DNA of 64,000 nucleotides from Clusia tigrina (Eukaryota > Arthropoda > Insecta > Diptera > Clusiidae), in the NCBI GenBank assembly GCA_920105625.2, contig OV050030.1, forward strand, positions 246,357,889-246,421,888. Direction: 5' to 3'. The notes under the pieces were generated by a model, which was given only the letters and a program-made list of their open reading frames with translations, did no database searches and was not told the origin of the DNA. Shown piece by piece: positions 50,801 through 63,300 of the stretch (position 1 is its first letter; each line of letters opens with the position of its first letter). Position numbers and translations under genes: made by a program.

Positions 50801-53353
50801 GCAACATACAAATGCTTGTAACTTTTTACTGGAGCGTCATAAAACCTTGAAATTTTGTAACAATAAAGTAATCGAGCCTCTTGTCAATTTAAGCTATCGC
50901 TCAAAGCTATGCTACCCTTGAGTCCCAAATCAAACACTGATAAAACTTCAAATGGCCCTAACTTCTATACGGTACGTCCTACACCTATCAAAGTTTGCAA
51001 CATACAAATGCTTGTAACTTTTTACTGGAGCGTCTTAAAACCTTGAAATTTTGTAACAATAAAATACTCGAGCCTCTTGTCAATTTAAGCTAGCGCTGAA
51101 AGCTATGCTACCCTTGAGTCCCAAATCAAACACTGATAAAACTTCAAATGGCCCTAACTTCTATACGGTACGACCTACACCTATCAAAGTTTGCAACATA
51201 CAAATGCTTGTAACTTTTTACTGGAGCGTCATAAAACCTTGAAATTTTGTAACAATAAAGTACTCGAGCCTCTTGTCAATTTAAGCTATCGCTCAAAGCT
51301 ATTCTAGCCTTGAGTCCCAAATCAAACACTGATAAAACTTTAAATGGCCCTAACTTCTATACGGTTCGTCCTACACCTATCAAAGTTTGCAACATATGAA
51401 AGCTTGTAACTTTTTACTGGAGCGTCATAAAACCTTGAAATTTTGTAACAATAAAGTACTCGAGCCTCTTGTCAATTTAAGTTATCGCTCAAATCTTTTC
51501 TACCCTTGAGTCCTAAATCAAACACTGATAAAACTTCAAATGGCCATAACTTCTATACGGTACGTCCTACACCTATCAAAGTTTGCAACATACAAATACT
51601 TGTAACTTTTTAGTGGAGCGTCTTAAAACCTTGAAATTTTGTAACAATAAAGCACTCGAGCCTCTTGTCAATTTAAGCTATCGCTGAAAGCTATGCTACC
51701 CTTGAGTCCCAAATCAAACACTGATAAAACTTCAAATGGCCCTAACTTCTGTACGGTACGTCCTACACCTATCAAAGTTTGCAACATACAAATGCTTGTA
51801 ACTTTTTACTGGAGCGTCATAAAAACTTGAAATTTTGTAACAATAAAGTACTCGAGCCTCTTGTCAATTTAAGCTATCGCTCAAAGCTATGCTACCCTTG
51901 AGTCCCAAATCAAACAGTGATACAACTTCAAATGGCCCTAATTTCTATACGGTACGTCCTACACCTATCAAAGTTTGCAACATACAAATGCTTGTAACTT
52001 TTTACTGGAGCATCATAAAATCTTGAAATTTTGTAACAGTAAAGTACTCGAGCCTCTTTTCAAGTTAAGTTATCGCTCAAAGCTATGCTACACTTGAGTC
52101 CCAAATCAAACACTGATAAAACTTCAAATGGCCCTAACTTCTATACGGTACGTCCTACACCTATCAAAGTTTGCAACATACAAATGCTTGTAATTTTTGA
52201 CTGGAGCGTCATAAAACCTTGAAATTTTGTAACAATAAAGTACTCGAGCCTCTTGTCAATTTAAGTTATCGCTCAAATCTTTTCTACCCTTGAGTCCTAA
52301 ATCAAACACTGATAAAACTTCAAATGGCCCTAACTTCTATACGGTACGTCCTACACCTATCAAAGTTTGCAACATACAAATGCTTGTAACTCTTTGCTGG
52401 AGCGTCTTAAAACCTTGAAATTTTGTAACAATAAAGCACCCGAGCCTCTTGTCAATTTAAGCTATCGCTGAAAGCTATGCTACCCTTGAGTCCCAAATCA
52501 AACACTGATAAAACTCCAAATGGCCCTAACTTCTATACGGTACGTCCTACACCTATCAAAGTTTGCAACATACAAATGCTTGTAACTTTTTACTGGAGCG
52601 TCATAAAACCTTGAAATATTGTAACAATAAAGTACTCGAGCCTCTTGTCAATTTAAGATATCGCTCAAAGCTGTGCTACCCTTGAGTCCCAAATCAAACA
52701 GTGATAAAACTTCAAATGGCCCTAACTTCTATACGGTACGTCCTACACCTATCAAAGTTTGCAACATACAAATGCTTGTAACTTTTTACTGGAGCATCAT
52801 AAAATCTTGAAATTTTGTAACAGTAAAGTACTCGAGCCTCTTTTCAAGTTAAGTTATCGCTCAAAGCTATGCTACACTTGAGTCCCAAATCAAACACTGA
52901 TAAAACTTCAAATGGCCCTAACTTCTATATGGTACGTCCTTCACCTATCAAAGTTTGCAACATACAAATGCTTGTAACTTTTTACTGGAGCGTCATAAAA
53001 CCTTGAAATATTGTAACAATAAAGTACTCGAACCTCTTGTCAATTTAAGCTATCGCTCAAAGCTATGCTACCCTTGAGTCCCAAATCAAAACACTGATAA
53101 AACTTCAAATGGCCCTAACTTCTATACGGTACGTCCTACACCTATCAAAGTTTGCAACATACAAATGCTTGTAACTTTTTACTGGAGCGTCATAAAACCT
53201 TGAAATTTTGTAACAATAAAGTACTCGAGCCTCTTGTCAATTTAAGCTATCGCTCAAAGCTATGCTAGCCTTGAGTCCCAAATAAAACACTGATAAAACT
53301 TCAAATTGCCCTAACTTCTATACGGTACGTCCTACACCTATCAAAGTTTGCAA
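47864..53353 (+). repeat. Domain 6, large block B (5490 bp)
   Basis: Diverged, rearranged copy of block A. The offset to block A changes from 7449 to 7645, then 7255, then 6666 bp along its length, in steps of one to three monomers. Individual monomers were therefore gained near 48240 and lost at several points after the duplication. Each step is close to a multiple of 196, as expected for in-register unequal exchange. Confidence 0.78.
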
Positions 53354-54895
53354 CATATGAATGCTTGTAACTTTTTACTGGAGCGTCATAAAACCTTGAA
53401 ATTTTGTAACAATAAAGTACTCGAGCCTCTTGTCAATTTATGTTATCGCTCAAATCTTTTCTACCCTTGAGTCCTAAATCAAACACTGATAAAACTTCAA
53501 ATGGCCCTAACTTCTATACGGTACGTCCTACACCTATCAAAGTTTGCAACATACAAATGCTTGTAACTTTTTACTGGAGCGTCATAAAACCTTGTAATTT
53601 TGTAACAATAAAGTACTCGAGCCTCTTGTCAATTTAAGCTATCGCTCAAAGCTATGCTACCCTTGAGTCCCAAATCAAACACTGATAAAACTTCAAATGG
53701 CCCTAACTTCTATACCGTACGTTCTACACCTATCAAAGTTTGCAACATACAAATGCTTGTCACTTTTTACTGGAGCGTCATAAAACCTTGAAATTTTGTA
53801 ACCATTAAGTACTCGAATCTCTTGTCAATTTAAACTATCGCTCAAAGCTATGCTACCCTTGAGTCCTAATAAAACACTGATAAAACTTCAAATGGCCCTA
53901 ACTTCTATACGGTACGTCCTACACCTATCAAAGTTTGCAACATACAAATGCTTGTAACTTTTTACTGGAGCATCATAAAATCTTTAAATTTTGTAACAGT
54001 AAAGTACTCGAGCCTCTTATCAAAATAAGGTATCGCTCAAAGCTATGCTACACTTGAGTCCCAATTCAAACACTGATAAAACTTCAAATGGCCCTAACTT
54101 CTATACGGTACGTCCTACACCTATCAAAGTTTGCAACATACAAATGCTTGTAACTTTTTACTGGAGCGTCATAAAACCTTGAAATTTTTTCACAATAAAG
54201 ACTCGAACCTCTTGTCAATTTAAGCTATCGCTCAAAGCTATGCTACACTTGAGTCCCAAATCAAACACTGATAAAACTTCAAATGGCCCTAACTTCTATA
54301 CGGTACGTCCTACACCTATCAAAGCTTGCAAACATACAAATGCTTGTAACTTTTTACTGGAGCGTCATAAAACCTTGAAATTTTGTAACAATAAAGTACT
54401 CGAACCTCTTGTCAATTTAAGCTATCGCTCAAAACTTTTTACTGGAGCGTCATAAAACCTTGAAATTTTGTAACCATTAAGTACTCGAATCTCTTGTCAA
54501 TTTAAACTATCGCTCAAAGCTATGCTACCCTTGAGTCCAAATAAAACACTGATAAAACTTCAAATGGCCCTAACTTCTATACGGTACGTCCTACACCTAT
54601 CAAAGTTTGCAACATACAAATGCTTGTAACTTTTTACTGGAGCATCATAAAATCTTTAAATTTTGTAACAGTAAAGTACTCGAGCCTCTTATCAAAATAA
54701 GGTATCGCTCAAAGCTATGCTACACTTGAGTCCCAATTCAAACACTGATAAAACTTCAAATGACCCTAACTTCTATACGGTACGTCCTACACCTATCAAA
54801 GTTTCCAACATACAAATGCTTGAAACTTTTTACTGGAGCGTCATAAAACCTTGAAATTTTGTAACAATAAAGTACTCGAGCCTCTTCTCAATTTA
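52460..54895 (+). repeat. 2436-bp HOR, copy 1
   Basis: Twelve full monomers plus one 85-bp truncated monomer. The unit starts at a gctatcgctgaaagc monomer and is followed without a gap by a second copy. Markers at offset 2436 include aaaactccaaatggcc near 52511 and 54947, tatatggtacgtccttc near 52927 and 55363, catatgaatg at 53354 and 55790, and gcttgcaaacatac near 54324 and 56760. Confidence 0.9.
54425..54509 (+). repeat. 85-bp truncated monomer (1 of 2)
   Basis: The anchor tcgctc occurs at 54425 and again at 54510. tcgctcaaaactttttactgg joins monomer position about 163 to position about 78 of the next monomer, removing 111 bp. The breakpoints differ from those of the 97-bp form in domain 1, so this is an independent deletion. 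An aa at both sides is the only shared sequence at the junction. Confidence 0.9.
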
Positions 54896-57331
54896 AGCTA
54901 TCGCTGAAAGCTATGCTACCCTTGAGTCCCAAATCAAACACTGATAAAACTCCAAATGGCCCTAACTTCTATACGGTACGTCCTACACCTATCAAAGTTT
55001 GCAACATACAAATGCTTGTAACTTTTTACTGGAGCGTCATAAAACCTTGAAATATTGTAACAATAAAGTACTCGAGCCTCTTGTCAATTTAAGATATCGC
55101 TCAAAGCTGTGCTACCCTTGAGTCCCAAATCAAACAGTGATAAAACTTCAAATGGCCCTAACTTCTATACGGTACGTCCTACACCTATCAAAGTTTGCAA
55201 CATACAAATGCTTGTAACTTTTTACTGGAGCATCATAAAATCTTGAAATTTTGTAACAGTAAAGTACTCGAGCCTCTTTTCAAGTTAAGTTATCGCTCAA
55301 AGCTATGCTACACTTGAGTCCCAAATCAAACACTGATAAAACTTCAAATGGCCCTAACTTCTATATGGTACGTCCTTCACCTATCAAAGTTTGCAACATA
55401 CAAATGCTTGTAACTTTTTACTGGAGCGTCATAAAACCTTGAAATATTGTAACAATAAAGTACTCGAACCTCTTGTCAATTTAAGCTATCGCTCAAAGCT
55501 ATGCTACCCTTGAGTCCCAAATCAAAACACTGATAAAACTTCAAATGGCCCTAACTTCTATACGGTACGTCCTACACCTATCAAAGTTTGCAACATACAA
55601 ATGCTTGTAACTTTTTACTGGAGCGTCATAAAACCTTGAAATTTTGTAACAATAAAGTACTCGAGCCTCTTGTCAATTTAAGCTATCGCTCAAAGCTATG
55701 CTAGCCTTGAGTCCCAAATAAAACACTGATAAAACTTCAAATTGCCCTAACTTCTATACGGTACGTCCTACACCTATCAAAGTTTGCAACATATGAATGC
55801 TTGTAACTTTTTACTGGAGCGTCATAAATCCTTGAAATTTTGTAACAATAAAGTACTCGAGCCTCTTGTCAATTTATGTTATCGCTCAAATCTTTTCTAC
55901 CCTTGAGTCCTAAATCAAACACTGATAAAACTTCAAATGGCCCTAACTTCTATACGGTACGTCCTACACCTATCAAAATTTGCAACATACAAATGCTTGT
56001 AACTTTTTACTGGAGCGTCATAAAACCTTGTAATTTTGTAACAGTAAAGTACTCGAGCCTCTTGTCAATTTAAGCTATCGCTCAAAGCTATGCTACCCTT
56101 GAGTCCCAAATCAAACACTGATAAAACTTCAAATGGCCCTAACTTCTATACCGTACGTTCTACACCTATCAAAGTTTGCAACATACAAATGCTTGTCACT
56201 TTTTACTGGAGCGTCATAAAACCTTGAAATTTTGTAACCATTAAGTACTCGAATCTCTTGTCAATTTAAACTATCGCTCAAAGCTATGCTACCCTTGAGT
56301 CCTAATAAAACACTGATAAAACTTCAAATGGCCCTAACTTCTATACGGTACGTCCTACACCTATCAAAGTTTGCAACATACAAATGCTTGTAACTTTTTA
56401 CTGGAGCATCATAAAATCTTTAAATTTTGTAACAGTAAAGTACTCGAGCCTCTTATCAAAATAAGGTATCGCTCAAAGCTATGCTACACTTGAGTCCCAA
56501 TTCAAACACTGATAAAACTTCAAATGGCCCTAACTTCTATACGGTACGTCCTACACCTATCAAAGTTTGCAACATACAAATGCTTGTAACTTTTTACTGG
56601 AGCGTCATAAAACCTTGAAATTTTTTCACAATAAAGACTCGAACCTCTTGTCAATTTAAGCTATCGCTCAAAGCTATGCTACACTTGAGTCCCAAATCAA
56701 ACACTGATAAAACTTCAAATGGCCCTAACTTCTATACGGTACGTCCTACACCTATCAAAGCTTGCAAACATACAAATGCTTGTAACTTTTTACTGGAGCG
56801 TCATAAAACCTTGAAATTTTGTAACAATAAAGTACTCGAACCTCTTGTCAATTTAAGCTATCGCTCAAAACTTTTTACTGGAGCGTCATAAAACCTTGAA
56901 ATTTTGTAACAATAAAGTACTCGAATCTCTTGTCAATTTAAACTATCGCTCAAAGCTATGCTACCCTTGAGTCCAAATAAAACACTGATAAAACTTCAAA
57001 TGGCCCTAACTTCTATACGGTACGTCCTACACCTATCAAAGTTTGCAACATACAAATGCTTGTAACTTTTTACTGGAGCATCATAAAATCTTTAAATTTT
57101 GTAACAGTAAAGTACTCGAGCCTCTTATCAAAATAAGGTATCGCTCAAAGCTATGCTACACTTGAGTCCCAATTCAAACACTGATAAAACTTCAAATGAC
57201 CCTAACTTCTATACGGTACGTCCTACACCTATCAAAGTTTCCAACATACAAATGCTTGAAACTTTTTACTGGAGCGTCATAAAACCTTGAAATTTTGTAA
57301 CAATAAAGTACTCGAGCCTCTTCTCAATTTA
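54896..57331 (+). repeat. 2436-bp HOR, copy 2
   Basis: Second tandem copy, nearly identical. Private changes include cataaatccttg near 55823 and atcaaaatttgc near 55974. After about 57336 the monomer order differs (gctatgttactcttg). Confidence 0.9.
56861..56945 (+). repeat. 85-bp truncated monomer (2 of 2)
   Basis: Same junction as at 54425, carried along by the 2436-bp duplication. The following monomer has gtaacaataaag where the first copy has gtaaccattaag, a small difference between the two HOR copies. Confidence 0.9.
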
Positions 57332-60300
57332 AGCTATCGCTCAAAGCTATGTTACTCTTGAGTCCCAAATCAAACACTGATAAAACTTCAAATGACCCTA
57401 ACTTCTATACGGTACGTCCTACACCTATCAAAGTGTGCAACATACAAATGCTTGTAACTTTTTACTGGAGCATCATAAAATCTTGAAATTTTGTAACAAT
57501 AAAGAACTCGAGCCTCTTGTCAATTTATGCTATCGCTCAAAGCTATGCTACCCTTGAGTCCCAAATCAAAACACTGATAAAACTTCAAATGGCCCTAACT
57601 TCTATACGGTACGTCCTACACCTATCAAAGTTTGCAACATACAAATGCTTGTAACTTTTTACTGGAGCGTCATAAAACCTTGAAATTTTGTAACCATAAA
57701 GTACTGGAATCTCTTGTCAATTTAAACTATCGCTCAAAGCTATGCTACCCTAGAGTCCCAAATCAAACACTGATAAAACTTCAAATGGTCCTAACTTCTA
57801 TACGGTACGTCCAACATCTATCATAGTTTGCAACATACAAATGCTTGTAACTTTTTACTGGAGCGTCATAAAACCTTGAAATTTTGTAACAATAAAGTAA
57901 TCGAGCCTCTTGTCAATTTAAGCTATCGCTCAAAGCTATGCTACCCTTGAGTCCCAAATCAAACACTGATAAAACTTCAAATGACCTTAACTTCTATACG
58001 GTACGTCCAACACCTATCAAAGTTTGCAACATACAAACGCTTGTAACTTTTTACTGGAGCGTCATAACACCTTGAAATTTTGTAACAATAAAGAACTCGA
58101 GCCTCTTGTCAATTTATGCTATCGCTCAAATCTATGCTACCCTTGAGTCCAAATAAAACACTGATAAAACTTCAAATGGCCCTAACTTCTATACGGTACG
58201 TCCTACACCTATCAAAGTTTGCAGCATACAAATGCTTGTAACTTTTTACTGGAGCATCATAAAATCTTGAAATTTTGTAACAGTAAAGTACTCGAGCCTC
58301 TTTTCAAAATAAGTTATCGCTCAAAGCTATGCTACACTTGAGTCCCAATTCAAACACTGATAAAACTTCATATGGCCCTAACTTCTATACGGTACGTCCT
58401 ACACCTATCAAAGTTTGCAACATACAAATGCTTGTAACTTTTTACTGGAGCGTCATAAAACCTTGAAATTTTGTAACAATAAAGTACTCGAGCCTCTTGT
58501 CAATTTAAGCTATCGCTCAAAGCTATGCTACCCTTGAGTCCCAAATCAAACACTGATAAAACTTCAAATGGCCCTAACTTCTATACGGTGCTTCCTACAC
58601 CTATCAAAGTTTCCAACATACAAATGCTTGTAACTTTTTACTGGAGCGTCATAAAACCTTGAAATTTTGTAACAATAAAGTACTCGAGCCTCTTGTCAAT
58701 TTATGCTATCGCTCAAAGCTATGCTACCCTTGAGTCCAAATAAAACACTGATAAAACTTCAAATGGCCCTAACTTCTATACGGTACGTCCTACACCTATC
58801 AAAGTTTGCAACATACAAATGCTTGTAACTTTTTACTGGAGCATCATAAAATCTTGAAATTTTGTAACAGTAAAGTACTCGAGCCTCATATCAAAATAAG
58901 GTATCGCTCAAAGCTATGCTACACTTGAGTCCCAATTCAAACACTGATAAAAGTTCAAATGGCCCTAACTTCTATACGGTACGTCCTACACCTATCAAAG
59001 TTTGCAACATACAAATGCTTGTAACTTTTTACTGGAGCGTCATAAAACCTTGAAATTTTTTCACAATAAAGTACTCGAACCTCTTGTCAATTTAAGCTAT
59101 CGCTCAAAGCTATGCTACACTTGAGTCCCAAATCAAACACTGATAAAACTTCAAATGGCCCTAACTTCTATACGGTACGTCCTACACCTATCAAAGCTTA
59201 CAACATACAAATGCTTGTAACTTTTTACTGGAGCGTCATAAAACCTTGAAATTTTGTAACAATAAAGTACTCGAACCTCTTGTCAATTTAAGCTATCGCT
59301 CAAAGCTATGCTACCCTTGAGTCCCAAATCAAACACTGATAAAACTTCAAATGGCCCTAACTTCTATACGGTACGTCCTACACCTATCAAAGTTTCCAAC
59401 ATACAAATGCTTGAAACTTTTTACTGGAGCGTCATAAAACCTTGAAATTTTGTAACAATAAAGTACTCGAGCCTCTTGTCAATTTAAGCTATCGCTCAAA
59501 GCTATGCTACTCTTGAGTCCGAAATCAAACACTGATAAAACTTCAAATGGCTCTAACTTCTATATGGTACGTCCTACACCTATCAAAGTTTGCAACATAC
59601 AAATGCTTGAAACTTTTTACTGGAGCGTCATAAAACTTTGAAATTTTGTAACAATAAAGTACTCGAGCCTCTTGTCAATTTAAGCTATCGCTCAAAGCTA
59701 TGCTACCCTTGAGTCCCAAATCAAAACACTGATAAAACTTCAAATGGCCCTAACTTCAATACGGTACGTCCTACACCTATCAAAGTTTGCAACATACAAA
59801 TGCTTGTAACTTTTTACTGGAGCGTCATAAAACCTTGAAATTTTGTAACAATAAAGTACTCGTGCCTCTTGTCAATTTAAGCTACCGCTCAAGTTACGGT
59901 ACCCTTTAGTCCCAAATCAAACATTGATAAAACTTCAAATGGCCCTAACTTCTATACGGTACGTCCTACACCTATCAAAATTGCAACATACAAATGCTTG
60001 TAACTTTTTACTGGAGCGTCATAAAACCTTGAAATTTTGTAACAATAAAGTACTCGAGCCTCTTGTCAATTTAAGCTATCGCTCAAAGCTATGCTACCCT
60101 TGAGTCCCAAATCAAACACTGATAAATCTTCAAATGGCCCTAACTTCAATACGGTACGTCCTACACCTATCAAAGTTTGCAACATACAAATGCTTGTAAC
60201 TTTTTACTGGAGCGTCATAAAACCTTGAAATATTGTAACAATAAAGTATTCGAGCCTCTTGTCAATTTAAGCTATCGCTCAAAGCTATTCTAGCCTTGAG

Positions 60301-63300
60301 TCCCAAATCAAACACTGATAAAACTTCAAATGGCCCTAACTTCTATACGGTACGTCCTACACCTATCAAAGTTTGCAACATATGAATGCTTGTAACTTTT
60401 TACTGGAGCGTCATATAACCTTGAAATTTTGTAACAATAAAGTACTCGAGCCTCTTGTCAATTTAAGTTATCGCTCAAATCTTTTCTACCCTTGAGTCCT
60501 AAATCAAACACTGATAAAACTTTAAATGGCCCTAACTTCTATACGGTACGTCCTACACCTATCAAAGTTTCCAACATACAAATGCTTGAAACTTTTTACT
60601 GGAGCGTCATAAAACCTTGAAATTTTGTAACAATAAAGTACTCGAGCCTCTTGTCAATTTAAGCTATCGCTCAAAGCTATGCTACTCTTGAGTCCGAAAT
60701 CAAACACTGATAAAACTTCAAATGGCTCTAACTTCTATATGGTACGTCCTACACCTATCAAAGTTTGCAACATACAAATGCTTGAAACTTTTTACTGGAG
60801 CGTCATAAAACTTTGAAATTTTGTAACAATAAAGTACTGGAGCCTCTTGTCAATTTAAGCTATCGCTCAAAGCTATGCTACCCTTGAGTCCCAAATCAAA
60901 ACACTGATAAAACTTCAAATGGCCCTAACTTCAATACGGTACGTCCTACACCTATCAAAGTTTGCAACATACAAATGCTTGTAACTTTTTACTGGAGCGT
61001 CATAAAACCTTGAAATTTTGTAACAATAAAGTACTCGAGCCTCTTGTCAATTTAAGTTATCGCTCAAATCTTTTCTACCCTTGAGTCCTAAATCAAACAC
61101 TGATAAAACTTTAAATGGCCCTACCTTCTATACGGTACGTCCTACACCTATCAAAGTCTGCAACATACAAATGCTTGTAACTTTTTACTGGAGCGTCATA
61201 TAACCTTGAAATTTTGTAACAATAAAGTACTCGAACCTCTTGTCAATTTAAGCTATCGCTCAAAGCTATGCTACCCTTGAGTCCCAAATCAAACACTGAT
61301 AAAACTTCAAATGGCCCTCACTTCTATACGGTACGTCCTACACCTATCAAAGTTTGCAACATACAAATGCTTGAAACTTTTTACTGGAGCGTCATAAAAC
61401 CTTGAAATTTTGTAACAATAAAGTACTCGAGCCTCTTGTCAATTTAAGCTATCGCTCAAAGCTATGCTACCCTTGAGTCCCAAATCAGACACTGATAAAA
61501 CTTCAAATGGCCCTAACTTCTATACGGTACGTCCTACACCTATCAAAGTTTGCAACATACAAATGCTTGTAACTTTTTACTGGAGCATCATAAAATCTTG
61601 AAATTTTGTAACAGTAAAGTACTCGAGCCTCTTTTCAAGTTAAGTTATCGCTCAAAGCTATGCTACTCTTGAGTCCCAAATCAAACACTGATAAAACTTC
61701 AAATGGCCCTAACTTCTATACGGTATGTCCTACACCTATCAAAGTTTGCAACATACAAATGCTTGTAACTTTTTACTGGAGCGTCATAAAACCTTGAAAT
61801 TTTGTAACAATAAAGTACTCGAACCTCTTGTCAATTTAAGCTATCGCTCAAAGCTATGCTACCCTTGAGTCCCAAATCAAAACACTGATAAAACTTCAAA
61901 TGGCCCTAACTTCTATACGGTACGACCTACACCTATCAAAGTTTGCAACATACAAATGCTTGAAACTTTTTACTGGAGCGTCATAAAACCTTGAAATTTT
62001 GTAACAATAAAGTACTCGAGCCTCTTGTCAATTTAAGCTATCGCTCAAAGCTATGCTACCCTTGAGTCCCAAATCAGACACTGATAAAACTTCAAATGGC
62101 CCTAAGTTCAATACGGTACGTCCTACACCTATCAAAGTTTGCAACATACAAATGCTTGTAACTTTTTACTGGAGCATCATAAAATCTTGAAATTTTGTAA
62201 CAGTAAAGTACTCGAGCCTCTTTTCAAGTTAAGTTATCGCTCAAAGCTATGCTACACTTGAGTCCCAAATCAAACACTTATAAAACTTCAAATGGCCCTA
62301 ACTAATAAACGGTACGTCCTACACCTATCAAAGTTTGCAACATACAAATGCTTGTAAGTTTTTACTGGAGCGTCATAAAACCTTGAAATTTTGTAACCAT
62401 AAAGTACTCGAATCTCTTGTCAATTTAAACTATCGCTCAAAGCTATGCTACCCTAGAGTCCCAAATCAAACACTGATAAAACTTCAAATGGTCCTAACTT
62501 CTATACGGTACGTCCTACATCTATCATAATTTGCAACATACAAATGCTTGTAACTTTTTACTGGAGCGTCATAAAACCTTGACATTTTGTAACAATAAAT
62601 TAATCGAGCCTCTTGTCAATTTAAGCTATCGCTCAAAGCTATGCTACCCTTGAGTCCCAAATCAAACACTGATAAAACTTCAAATGGCCTTAACTTCTAT
62701 ACGGTACGTCCTACACCTATCAAAGTTTGCAACATACAAACGATTGTAACTTTTTACTGGAGCGTCATAAAACCTTGAAATTTTGTAACAATAAAGTACT
62801 CGAGCCTCTGGTCAATTTATGCTATCGCTCAAAGCTATGCTACCCTTGAGTCCAAATAAAACACTGATAAAACTTCAAATGGCCCTAACTTCTATACGGT
62901 ACGTCCTACACCTATCAAAATTTGCAACATACAAATGCTTGTAACTTTTTACTGGAGCATCATAAAATCTTGAAATTTTGTAACAGTAAAGTACTCGAGC
63001 CTCTTTTCAAAATAAGGTATCGCTCAAAGCTATGCTACACTTGAGTCCCAATTCAAACACTGATAAAACTTGAAATGGCCCTAACTTCTATACGGTACGT
63101 CCTACACCTATCAAAGTTTGCAGCATACAAATGCTTGTAACTTTTTACTGGAGCGTCATAAAACCTTGAAATTTTTTCACAATAAAGTACTCGAACCTCT
63201 TGTCAATTTAAGCTATCGTTCAAAGCTATGCTTCCCTTGAGTCCCAAATCAAACACTGATGAGACTTCAAATGGCCCTAACTTCTATACGGTGCGTCCTA

